Positions 13,917 through 24,400 of a stretch of DNA of 64,000 nucleotides are shown here, one piece after another (position 1 is the stretch's first letter; each line of letters begins with the position of its first letter). A program made the translations under genes and the position numbers. Under the pieces are notes generated by a model that did not search any database, was not told the origin of the DNA, and worked only from the letters and a program-made list of their open reading frames with translations. The DNA lies in contig NC_045142.1 of assembly GCF_008831285.2 (NCBI RefSeq), positions 2,981,001-3,045,000 on the forward strand, in the 5' to 3' direction. Source of the stretch: Nymphaea colorata (lineage: Eukaryota > Streptophyta > Magnoliopsida > Nymphaeales > Nymphaeaceae).

Positions 13917-14950
13917 ACTGAACACTTTGTTTTTGAGTTAATTTTTGTAATTTCACTTTTTTGTCGGAGTGGCTGCTTTTCATTGATCCATGAAGGAATG
14001 TGGCCCTTTAAATCCCATTTTACTGGGCAAATGCAGAGGCTGGTGCTTCACTCAATCCCTGTCTAGCTTATGCAGTCTTCAACGGGTCGGGGCCTAGCTT
14101 CTCCAATTGAAATTGATCAGATTCTGTGTGCCGACTTGCCGACTTCTATATTGTAACATGGCAGATAGGTTTCTCAGTTATGGTTTGAAAAGCACATATG
14201 AATCCTCATAGATACACGTTCCTGTCTCTTGTAAACAAAAACTTCATCCTTGCAAGGTTAGACGTAGTTACATCAAGTTGATTTGTTCACGGATTGGTTA
14301 TCTTCCATCTTTTTCTGACTTGATGTCCTTTAGTTCTATTGATCTTTTGGTCCGATTAGAGATCCCTTTGTCCTTAAATCTGATCTAACCAGATACCAGC
14401 TTGAGTTTGAACGTGGGTGTCCAAATTTGATTGGTTAATCACTTGTGCATATGTATGTGGGTTGGATTCTCTATTAGATTTAGTTCCAATTAAGACTTGA
14501 GAAACAGGATCTGGTTGTTCCTCTGACGGCATTTTCATATCCAACGGGATTCATCTTTGAACAGATATGCAGCCCAAGCTCGATCCTTCGGCGTGGAGCC
14601 TCAGTAATTTCATTTCTGTTATTCAAAAGTTTGGTGAGAGAGAAAAAAAGCTTACTGTTGCCTGGCAAAAAAGTTGGTATTGATTTCTCATATTTGGTTT
14701 GGAAATTTGCAATGCCAAGGAGACAACTTTTGTTGGCGACAGAAATGTTTGTTGTATTTTTAACACAAAATTAGGTATTCCATTGCCATTACTTTTGAGG
14801 CAATTTGAAGGCTGATTCTTTTACGATCAATTGTGTTGATCAAACCTATAAGCTTAGAATTTGTCAAAACATGCACTCTTCCAAATTACCCTATTTGATA
14901 TAGTATCAGGTTATTAACATGACAAACATGACCAAGTACTTCATTGTTGA
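13917..14950. other. DEX1 3' UTR and intergenic spacer
   Basis: The sequence after the DEX1 stop is T-rich and without a supported reading frame. The first few hundred bases are probably 3' UTR. I see no RNA gene and no further coding signal before the TRIM element. Confidence 0.5.
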
Positions 14951-15488
14951 TGCAACGCCCTAAATGTTTAGTTCTGTATCAAAAATTGTGAGAGATCTTT
15001 AAAGGTTTATAAAGAGAGTTATTAAGGAGATGATTATTTAGTTCTGTATCAAAAATTGTGAGAGATCTTTAAAGGTTTATAAAGAGAGTTATTAAGGAGA
15101 TGATTATCCTGGTTTTTAGTCTTCTTTGGGTAAGAACTGAAATTGTTAGGGGGTAGGTTAGGATCCGTCGAACCAATGGCCCGAGCTCATGAAAGGGTCG
15201 GGTTGTTATAGTGATATCAGAGCCGGTTCAACACTCGGACTTAGGGTCCCACATACGCGGATGCATGTGTCTTAAGCGGTGGATTGTAACGTCCTAAATG
15301 TTTAGTCATGTATCGAAGATTGTGAGAGATCTTCAAGGGCTTATTAATGCGATGATTATCATAGTTTCTAGTCTTTTTGGGGTTAAAATGGAAACTGTTA
15401 GGAAAATGATTGAAATTCGTCGAACCAGGCTCGAGTTCAAGAGAGGGTCAGGTTGTTATAGAGTTCAAGAGAGGGTCAGGTTGTTATA
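14951..15488 (+). mobile_element. TRIM (terminal-repeat retrotransposon in miniature) with two LTRs
   Basis: The left LTR (14951-15210) starts TGCAACGCCCTAAATG and the right LTR (15285-15488) starts TGTAACGTCCTAAATG; both end GGTTGTTATA. The GTTGA flanks at 14946-14950 and 15489-15493 form a perfect 5-bp target-site duplication. A primer-binding site, TGATATCAGAGCC (15212-15224), follows the left LTR and resembles the complement of the initiator-Met tRNA 3' end (TGGTATCAGAGC). The interior is only about 74 bp with no coding capacity, which defines a TRIM. Each LTR has its own later duplication: about 66 bp doubled in the left (around 14968-15105), and about 29 bp doubled at the right end (around 15432-15488). 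The overall plan recalls Cassandra-type TRIMs, but I could not see their 5S-like core. Confidence 0.78.
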
Positions 15489-15789
15489 GTTGATGCATTG
15501 CATCAGTACTTAACATGTCTGATCCAACATGACTCATGTAATTTGATGTTCGTTTGTATTGGTTATAAAGTAGATTCTACACTGGCAGCCATGGTTGTAT
15601 GAGAGAGATGGGAAATTACAAAAGAAAATGCATTAAAAACCGCAGTCAAAACAAGCTACCGTTTGAATTTCTCTAATTTCATCACCAACATCACGTGGAG
15701 AAGAAAAGTAGCAGTTGAATGAAAGAAATTCAAACTTAAGCATGTTTAATTGTACCTTCAAATTTTGAGCGACTTCTTGTAAAACTTTA

Positions 15790-16060
15790 GAAGGCATTTG
15801 GATGACACCCTCAAAACCCCAGTTTCGTGAGAACTATTAATGAATTTCTAAATAACCACCAGTTTTCGTATTTGAGCGACACATTTAAAACATAGTTTTT
15901 TTACGAATAACTTAGGAGGTGAGGTTATTTGCTTCTATTCTGAAAACTAGTTTTCGTCAAAACTGAATTTTTCTTAAACCCTCAAACAACGCCGTTTTGG
16001 AGGTAAGGTAATATTTTACTTCCAAAACTACATTTTAGATTGTCATTCAAACCTTCAGTT
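15790..16060. mobile_element. Putative MITE upstream of the PPR gene
   Basis: The left end GAAGGCATTTGGATGACA and the right end, read in reverse as CTGAAGGTTTGAATGACAATC, form imperfect terminal inverted repeats about 250 bp apart. The interior is AT-rich with repeated AACxAGTTTTCGT blocks and no coding potential. The ends resemble the 'GGCGTTTGG'-type ends of Harbinger/Tourist-like plant MITEs. No clean target duplication was found. Confidence 0.45.
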
Positions 16061-16590
16061 TAAAACCTTTTTATTTTTATTTTTTTTTACCAAAACGGTT
16101 CTGGCCGACACGGATCTTACAGTATTAGACATTTTTTATTTGGTAAATGTTTCAAAAATATCTATTGATTATTGTTAAAAAACATGGCATAACTCAATAC
16201 ACAGGCCAATGTCTGCCGATGGTACCGACCATGCGTAGCATTTATTTGCAAACCGAGACGGCAAGAAAACCGAGAAGGACAGGAGTGTTCATGGACGCTT
16301 ACAATCGTGTCTCTGTCACGTTCTCTGAGTCGATGCGATTCAAGGTAGAGTGGTACAAACGAAGGTTTAACTCAACGGCGGTGTCCTCTCTCCTTTCTCC
16401 CTCGCCCTACGGGGAGAGGCAGGCGGCCGCGCTAGGGGGCGACTCTCCCTCTTCTCTCTCACTCTCCTGCATTGCTGGAAGCCTATGACACCACAAGCTA
16501 GGCAGGCTTCTCCTCTTCACTTTCCTATCGAGCGTTGGGACGCCGCGGCTCTCCCAATACAGGACAATCAACCTTCCTTCCCTTCTTCGA

Positions 16591-19404
16591 ATGGACTTCC
16601 GACGCCCCTCCTCCCTCCTCAGCCAGGAAGCCAAAACTCTGGCCGTCAACCTCATCCGTCCGCTCACTGGTGCCGCCTTCGCCTCTGCCCATCACTATCA
16701 GAACCACCGCTTGGAGTCGGTTGTCGTCGCTGACGATGACGGCGGCGGAGGCGGCCTCGCGAAGAAGGTGATGCAGGTTCTCTCCCAACCATTTCTGGAC
16801 TCGTCCAAATGCCGGGAAATCCTCGGGGGTCTGAGTCCTATCCAGTTCGATCGCATCTTCTCCGATGTACAGTCCGCTGTAAATCCGCTTACATCGCTTA
16901 AGTTTTTCGATTGGGCGTCCAAGACCCGTGATTTCCCGTTCACTGTCCGATCGTACTGCGTCCTCGTCCACGTTCTTCTTCGTGCCAACGTTCCGGCATC
17001 GGCTAGATTGGTTTTGATTCGCTTGATCGACTGTAACTTTGCTGTGGCCTTCGCCAACCCGAACGAGCGGCATCTTGAAGTTGCCCGTGCTCTAGTGGAC
17101 ACTGCTTGCGTATCTTCTAGCTCGATGGCGTTTGATTTGCTGATTCATATATGCTGTACTACATTCAAGAATGCGAGGTTCGCGTTCGATGCTTTTCAAT
17201 TGCTGCGCGTCCACGGTCTCTTCCCTTCTGTGAGAACTTGCAATTTTCTCTTGAATTCTCTCGTGAAATCGAACGAATTTGATAAATGCAGGGTGGTTTT
17301 CCAGTCGATGTCGATGGGCATCTCCCCCGATCTTTATACTTTTAGTACTATGATTAATGCTTATTGCAAATTGGGTAAGGTTGAAGATGCAATTGCGTTG
17401 TTTGGTAGGATGGAGGAATCTGGTTGTTGTGGAAGTGTCATTACATATAACACTATGATTCATGGGCTCTGTAAGAGTGGGAAATTGGATGAGGCTTTTC
17501 GATTGAAACAGAGGATGATTGATAAGGGAATTGATCCGAGCATTGTCACTTATAGTTCACTTCTTAACGGTTTGGTTAAATCTGAGAGAATGGATGAAGC
17601 GACCTCTGTTCTGAATGAAATGGTTGAAAAGGGGATTGCTCCCAATGATGTGGTTTATAATACCTTGATTGATGGTTTCTGTAAAGTGGGAAACGTTAAA
17701 GAGGCAATGAGGGTTAGGGATGATATGGTAATTAGAGGGGTTTCGCCAAACACGGTTACATGCAATTCTCTTCTCCATGGATTATCTAAAATGGGAGACA
17801 TGCAGAAAGCAGAGGGGCTTTTGGAGGAGATGCTATCAGAAGGCATTGATGTTCACCCTGGTGCTGTGAGTAGGATGATTCATTGGCTAATAGGTCAGTC
17901 AAGATTGGATTCAGCAGTTAGGCTCTTTGATGAAATGCTAGCTAGAAGTGTGAGGCTCAGTGATGCTATGTGCACTGTGATCATCAATGAGCTGTGTAAA
18001 GTGGGGAAGATGCATAAAGCTTTAAGATTATGCTCTGAACTGTTTGAGAAAGGATTTGGAGCTAATATTGTAACTTGTAATGCACTTGTACATGGTCTCT
18101 GCAAAGGTGGCAGCACAAAAGAGGCAGTTACACTTGTCAAACAAATGCTTGAGAGGGATATGTCACTTGACAATGTGACATTCAACTCGTTGATTATTGG
18201 GTGCTGCAAGGAGGGTAGGATTGATGAAGGTTTTAGACTGAAAGAAGACATGATTAGACGAGGGATGAGGCTGGATCTTTTCACATACAATGCTCTTTTA
18301 CATGGTTTATGTACTTTGGGTAAGATGGAAGAGGCCTTGGACCTATTGAAGAAGACGGTGGAGGCTGGTTTGGTGCCTGATTTGGTTATGTACAGCACAA
18401 TTATAAGTGGGTACTGCAAGCTTAAGAACCTTGATAAGGCAACTGACGTATTCACACAATTGCTAGAATCAGGGCTGGATCCAAATGATGTCGTCTACAA
18501 TACGCTTATTGATGCACATTGCAAAAATGGAAACATGGCAGATGCTGTTAGACTCTTCGATGAGATGAAACAGAAACACATCTCACCAACTAACGTTACA
18601 TATGCGTCCTTCATCCACTACCTCTGCAGCATTGGAAACATTGAGGCAGCAAAAAAGAATCTGGATGAGATGAGGAATGTGGGTTTGATTCCTAATGTTG
18701 TCTGCTATACGATAATAATAGAAGGCTACTGTAAACTAGGGCACTTAGATGAAGCAAACAATATGCTTGAGGAAATGCGTTGTCATGGTTTGGCTCCAAA
18801 TAAGATAACCTATACTATCATGATTGATGGCTACTGCAGAGCTGGTGACCTTGAAAAAGCTGTTAAGTTTTTTAATGAAATGGTTGAAAATGGGATTGTT
18901 CCAGATATTGTTACTTATAACACTTTGGCTTATGGGTTCTGTAAAGAAGGGAACATGGAAGAAGCAAACAACATCATTGCAAGAATGCATCTACATGACC
19001 TGGCTCCAAATAAAGCCACCTATGCTGGCATGGTTAATGGCTATTGTAGAGCTGGTGATGTCAAGCAAGCTGTTAAACTTTTGGATGAAATGGATGCTAG
19101 AGGCATTATTCCAGATGTTACAACTTACAACGCATTGATTCATGCATTCTGTAAGGAAGGAAATATGGATGACGCTTTCAAGTTCTGTGATCGTATGGCA
19201 CAGAGAGGTCTGGTCTTGGATGAAGTTGCATATACAACACTTGTAAATGGGCTTTATGTTTCCGGATATTCCAAAGAAGCTAGTTTTATATCAAAATGGA
19301 TGGTTAAGCATGGGATAGTTACTGGGGATATCAAGCATATGACACTTGATAAACAAACTGAAATATTGATAGCAAGACACCGGACACAGTCGGAAGATGG
19401 TTGA
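16591..19404 (+). CDS. P-class pentatricopeptide repeat protein, predicted organelle-targeted
   Basis: A single-exon ORF of 937 aa. The N-terminus (about 1-60) is Ser/Arg/Ala-rich, as expected for a mitochondrial or plastid presequence. A helical PPR-type entry region follows (residues about 75-200, with SLKFFDWAS). From about residue 210 to 920 there is a continuous run of roughly 20 canonical 35-residue P-type PPR motifs (pattern VVTYNTLIDGFCKxGxxxEAxxLxxEMxxxGIxP). There is no E, DYW or other editing domain. Such proteins bind organellar RNA and act in transcript stability, splicing or translation. The N-terminal block and repeat layout recall the At4g19440 group, but I cannot assign orthology without alignment. 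Two neighbouring repeat pairs near the C-terminus are nearly identical. Overlapping upstream ATGs in other frames (16485, 16535) could act as uORFs. Confidence 0.9.
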   Translation: MDFRRPSSLLSQEAKTLAVNLIRPLTGAAFASAHHYQNHRLESVVVADDDGGGGGLAKKVMQVLSQPFLDSSKCREILGGLSPIQFDRIFSDVQSAVNPLTSLKFFDWASKTRDFPFTVRSYCVLVHVLLRANVPASARLVLIRLIDCNFAVAFANPNERHLEVARALVDTACVSSSSMAFDLLIHICCTTFKNARFAFDAFQLLRVHGLFPSVRTCNFLLNSLVKSNEFDKCRVVFQSMSMGISPDLYTFSTMINAYCKLGKVEDAIALFGRMEESGCCGSVITYNTMIHGLCKSGKLDEAFRLKQRMIDKGIDPSIVTYSSLLNGLVKSERMDEATSVLNEMVEKGIAPNDVVYNTLIDGFCKVGNVKEAMRVRDDMVIRGVSPNTVTCNSLLHGLSKMGDMQKAEGLLEEMLSEGIDVHPGAVSRMIHWLIGQSRLDSAVRLFDEMLARSVRLSDAMCTVIINELCKVGKMHKALRLCSELFEKGFGANIVTCNALVHGLCKGGSTKEAVTLVKQMLERDMSLDNVTFNSLIIGCCKEGRIDEGFRLKEDMIRRGMRLDLFTYNALLHGLCTLGKMEEALDLLKKTVEAGLVPDLVMYSTIISGYCKLKNLDKATDVFTQLLESGLDPNDVVYNTLIDAHCKNGNMADAVRLFDEMKQKHISPTNVTYASFIHYLCSIGNIEAAKKNLDEMRNVGLIPNVVCYTIIIEGYCKLGHLDEANNMLEEMRCHGLAPNKITYTIMIDGYCRAGDLEKAVKFFNEMVENGIVPDIVTYNTLAYGFCKEGNMEEANNIIARMHLHDLAPNKATYAGMVNGYCRAGDVKQAVKLLDEMDARGIIPDVTTYNALIHAFCKEGNMDDAFKFCDRMAQRGLVLDEVAYTTLVNGLYVSGYSKEASFISKWMVKHGIVTGDIKHMTLDKQTEILIARHRTQSEDG

Positions 19405-21448
19405 ATGAAGTTCACAATGAATGTGCATAATATTTCAACAAGCAATAAGATTATCTGCAGAGTGCAAGGCATCCAAAAAATGTGTTTGGCTGTTTCTAAG
19501 GAACGGCAACCATCGAACGGTCGGTGCTTGTGACTCCAAAAGGTAAGGAATCAATTTACCGCGGCATTCATTGTTTATTTGCTTGTGACCTCGACAAACT
19601 TATAATGCATATTATGTCTTCTGATTAGATAAAGTGTGTTTGAGCTGAATATTCCATATCAACGAGTTTTTGGAGGGGAAAGAGGTCATACCGAATTCTT
19701 GATCTCGTCCAGAAGGTGCTTCTTGTGGTGATGAAGAAGCTTAGACAAGCTAGTACCTACCAATGAACAAGTGGACAAGAAGAAGTTTATGATGGGTGCG
19801 TTATTCCTTTTTTCTCTTAATTATTGGTTTTCACTGTACACCATAGACTGCATCGTGGAGCAGGCTTCTGTAACTAAGGGTGAAACCATTCTTGGCCATG
19901 CCTGATCATTTCAAGCTTGCTCTCGTACTGATCCTTATGATTATCTGCAGCAGATTTCTACGTCATTCTTTCGTCCAGTAGAAACATCATCCGCCCATGT
20001 AAGTTACTTGAGCCGTAACCGCTGCACAACACTGCCATATCAACGATAAATGCAAGATATGGTCGAATATTGGTGGAGAAGGTAAAAGGAGTGCATTAAG
20101 CTTTACAAGCCATGCTTTCTTTTCTGTTCGTGAAAAATCTCAATAAGGTAAGCTCCTCTAAAGAAGCCAATTGCTTTTTCAGGCTTATAAATTTGAGATG
20201 CAATATTTGGTACTAATCCTGCACATCTGATACAAAAGGAAGAAGAATAAGAATGAAGCTAAGATTTTCCGTGATTTTCATTGAATAAGCAACTAGTTTT
20301 TTTGACACAAAAAAGAACGAAAGAGCAATCTCGTTATTGGTTGGCCTGAAATGAGTTTATTTTTGTGTACAGACCATGCGATACGCCAATAGATGGGTTT
20401 CGATTTATTTAAGGAAACCCCCATTCAGGTGGCGGAATCTACAGAGACAATAATGCAGTGTACAGCCTTACAGTCCGCGACAAGCCTGTGTACAGCCGGT
20501 CAAGCAGTTGAACCTGGTAACTGCCCCGCCAGCCCATCGGACAAGCTTTATGTATATTAAATTCTTGTTTCCAGACTTGAGCACCATAAGCCGATCCAGC
20601 TAGCTAGATGTACAAACGGGCATGCGATTAAGGAATTTGCCATCTGCTGAACGTTCAAACACAGAGAAAGATAAACGGATCCTCTTAATATCGACAGTCT
20701 CGCCTTGCCAATGTGACGATTGATGCTGGTTGCCGATAAAGAACTAAAAATTGGTATTCCATGCGGCGCAAGATGTAGCTGCTGCCTCTCAAAAAGAAGC
20801 TACTGAAGAGGCTTAAAGGATGCGTAAGGTGTAATCTGAAACCTTCCGAATTACGATGAAGCCGGAGAGGCATCAAAGATGCATAGAGAAGGTGCAGTCT
20901 AAACCTTCCAATTTGGAAGGCCACTTTAACATTTCTTTCATACTAAATGCCGTATGAACTGCCAGCAAACTCTTGTATTTAATAAAGTGGTGGACTTCGT
21001 TCTCTAGGTAACTTTCAGCATAGAGGCAACACCAGCTAGTGATTTTTGCATTAACATGCATGGTGATATCTTGTTATCCATTTTCAACTTTCTGTGATCG
21101 TTATCCCACAAGTTCCATGTAGCCTTCGAAAAAAAAAAGGATATTTTTTGGTTGATATTTAACATGCAGTGAGTATAGCTTCTCTGTGCATTTCTACATT
21201 TCCTCACCATAGCAGCTTCCAGATGAAGAGCTCTACTAAATAAAGAACTTTGCAGAAATTAACGAATGCTTTACTAAGCCATATAAAAACATCAGAAGCT
21301 GATTGTGGGAAAATCTCACGGTGCATTTGGTTGGCGTGAATTGCCGAGCAGATCCATGAACACATGGAATACAAAACCTCCATTTAAGTGAAGGACCCTC
21401 GTTTCAGTTTTAAGGCATCTCCAAGGCCCATTCCATTGGCAAGGAACA
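19405..21448. other. Intergenic spacer between convergent genes
   Basis: The PPR gene (+) and the J-domain gene (-) converge here, so most of this stretch should be 3' UTR and spacer. I see only short shadow ORFs, no RNA gene, and no clear transposon ends. The right part next to 21448 is probably the 3' UTR of the minus-strand gene. Confidence 0.5.
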
Positions 21449-24400
21449 CTAGAGGAAGTTTCTCTGGAAGGATCCTGATGAAAACCTGGAAGCAAGCCCC
21501 TGGGCCATATCCTTGGAGTCCAACTCAACTTTCTGTCTCCCAGCTGCCAAATCTGTTTCACGATTCCATGGCTTCCAAGGATGTTGTCCAGCCCACTCTT
21601 GCTTGATTGTTTCTTTGTTTTGCTTTTTCCGGGGGGCACTACTGGCAGCTTCTTGGTGCTTCTGCAACAATGTCTTCGACCTTTTAGAGCTTTGATATGC
21701 ATCCACCAGCTCAGCATCTGAACTAGACTGCTTCTTTCTGTTAGCTGTTTCATCGTCGGCAAGTGCAGATATTGTGTTGTGTGTCATCAAATTTCTGCAG
21801 AAAACACCTATTTAAGAAAAGGAAGGAAAGTGGTACAAATGGCATAAAGTGGTCTAAATAGGCAAACCTCATTCTCGCTTTCCGGGCTATTTCATCAGGA
21901 GTGTCAGTCCAGAGGCTAGTATCACCACGGCCTTCTTTCCCACCTTTGCTGAATGATGTCGAATGCATACTTAGACCAGGCTGAGGGAGTTCCAAGATCA
22001 AATTATCAGTTCCCAAGGAGCCAACTTTCAGAAATACCAAATGAGGAAAGATCATTAACCAATGAGAGCTTCATCCACCAAAATAAGAGGTTGGACTTAG
22101 AGCTTGCTGAAGGCCAATGGTCCATATCCAGGTGCATCTCTTGGCATAATTTGCTAGGAATCTGCCTACTCTAGCTTCCCTGTTTGAAAAAGGATAAGGA
22201 AAATACTTACCGCCCTTTCAGGTGGCAACGTTGTCATCCATTCATCTCGCTTTGGTAGCTGCTTTCCGCCAGCAAGAAGCTCCTCATCACCAGGCAAAGA
22301 CTCGCCTGCAGGACCATTGGTAAGCAAACAGAATTAGAACCTGCTACCTTCCAGAATGTTCCTGGAGCCATTGTGTAGGCGAGGTTTCAACAGGTCTCAA
22401 AAGGATACATTCTTTAAGTTTTCTGGGAAGTCGTCTCTTTGTTCTTGTAACTAATTAACTGTAGTGATTTGCAAGTACTTTGCACCCTTCTCTTCACTCT
22501 CTTAAATCTTTCACACGTCCCTATTATATGGAACTCTAATACCATAGGTTGCCAATAGCATTATGTGAAGGTTGCAAAGTGAATTACAATGAACAGCACA
22601 TATTGGTAGTTCTACCTTACAAATTTCAATTTTCACATAAATAACATTAAGAAATGAATGTGGTCAACCTCGTATCTGTCGCCATTTTGCAGCCTCACGA
22701 TGTGCTTGCAGTTCTGCCTGCATTTACCAAAAAAAGTACTAAGCAAATCCAGAGTGTTGGACAGGAGGCATTCCAATCTGACAGGAATAGATCATCTCAC
22801 ACAAATTTGTTCATTCCAAAAAGGAATTGAATAAACATACAACATGAAAAAAAATCTGATTCACCTTAAACTCCTCTAACTCTTCTTTTTGCAAAATTTT
22901 CTCGTCAACAAGTTTTCGCTGCGCACACAGAGAGAGAGAGAGAGAGAGAGTTAATAGAAGTATTCCAAGGAAAAAGGGCAACAGCCAACAGGCAATTTTT
23001 ATTTTGGACATACCAATAGTTAACAGTTACAAAAGAGAGACTGAATATGGTCATTGTCAAAAAAGGAAAACAGAGAAAGTAAAAAAAAAATGCACAAATA
23101 GAATTTGAAGACAACGGAGAGCAGTCCTACTACATATATAAAATGAAAACTGTACTTGGTGAAAGATTTATTTATGCACTTAATGCCATAAGGCATGAGC
23201 AATTCAGACCTATAATATCTTTTAAATCATAAATCACTAAAACATGTATAATCAGGTCAGATTGCGATCAAAACAGGCTTCTGGTCAGGAAAGCAATTAA
23301 AGTTATGCTTGAAAACATAAGAAGATTTCAGTAACGCAATAAAGATAAACGAACAAATTTGGTCTTGCATCAAGAACTCCGTTCAATCAAATAACACTCT
23401 CATGAATGGGACTGCTGCAAAAATTCCTACTGGTACTACCTGGACTCTATCCTGCATAAGCTTTTTCCTCAATACTCCCTTGAAAAGGTAGCATAATGGC
23501 TATGAGCCTATGGGCTATGATAATTACTAAACTAAAAAAAATTATAAAAGTTGTTACTGGGACGAAAAATAACAGGTTATGCCTAGTCACACATTCTCAA
23601 CATTCACCAGCAGCAGTATTGAGATCAAAACATGGATCATAGTCATAAGACGGGAAGAAAACTGTTGGCTTCCATTTGACCGACTTTTTCCCTCAGGGTT
23701 TAATTTAATTAGACATATAAATCCCTGATACGATAACATAACTGACAAGCACATCTCTTAGGGAGCAAGCACATATAATAGCACAGAGATAGACCATCAT
23801 TTTCCCTATTTGGGACAGAAATACCCCTCGTACAGCACATTAGAAGAATATTTATGTGTAACGATCAAATAATTACATTTCTAAGTTCTAATACTTCAGC
23901 TCAGGATGTAGCCAATTCACAATCATATGATGCCCCAAGTGCATCTGCTGAGGCCTATCATCACAAAGTGACACTTCAGAAATGCTACCCCTCCCACTTT
24001 ATGCAGGAAACCTAGCATAAGCAATCTAAATTTTTTTGTTCTCAGAAGGAACAAAACAAAAGATTACCTTGTCTGGATTTTGCAGTTCTTTGAATGCTTG
24101 GTTTAACAATACAAATGCTTGGTGAGCTTGAGGATGAGAACATTTATCTGGGTGTACCAAAAGTGAGAGTTTCCAATACCTGAAACAAGAACTCATAGTG
24201 AAAAGTGAAAACTATCTGCAGAAAGAAAGCAACAGCCTAAACGTGAAAATATGTCAAAATTTTATAGGATTCAGGTGCCTACAGACTATGTAGTGCCAGA
24301 TGTCTTCAACACGTTATCTTTAACCACTTTCTTATCTCATGCTTCGGATGCGGTTATGCACTTGGGAATGTCATATTCTTGTTGTCCACCAAGAATATCA

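Noticed and set aside
16485-16733. An 82-codon ORF overlapping the PPR start
   Set aside because: It is out of frame with the PPR ORF and Pro/Ser-rich from GC-rich leader DNA. At most it is a uORF; there is no evidence that it is translated.
16525-17463. Long antisense ORFs (up to 182 codons) opposite the first PPR gene
   Set aside because: They are shadows of the PPR reading frame caused by codon bias; the residues are Arg/Ser/His-rich without family features.
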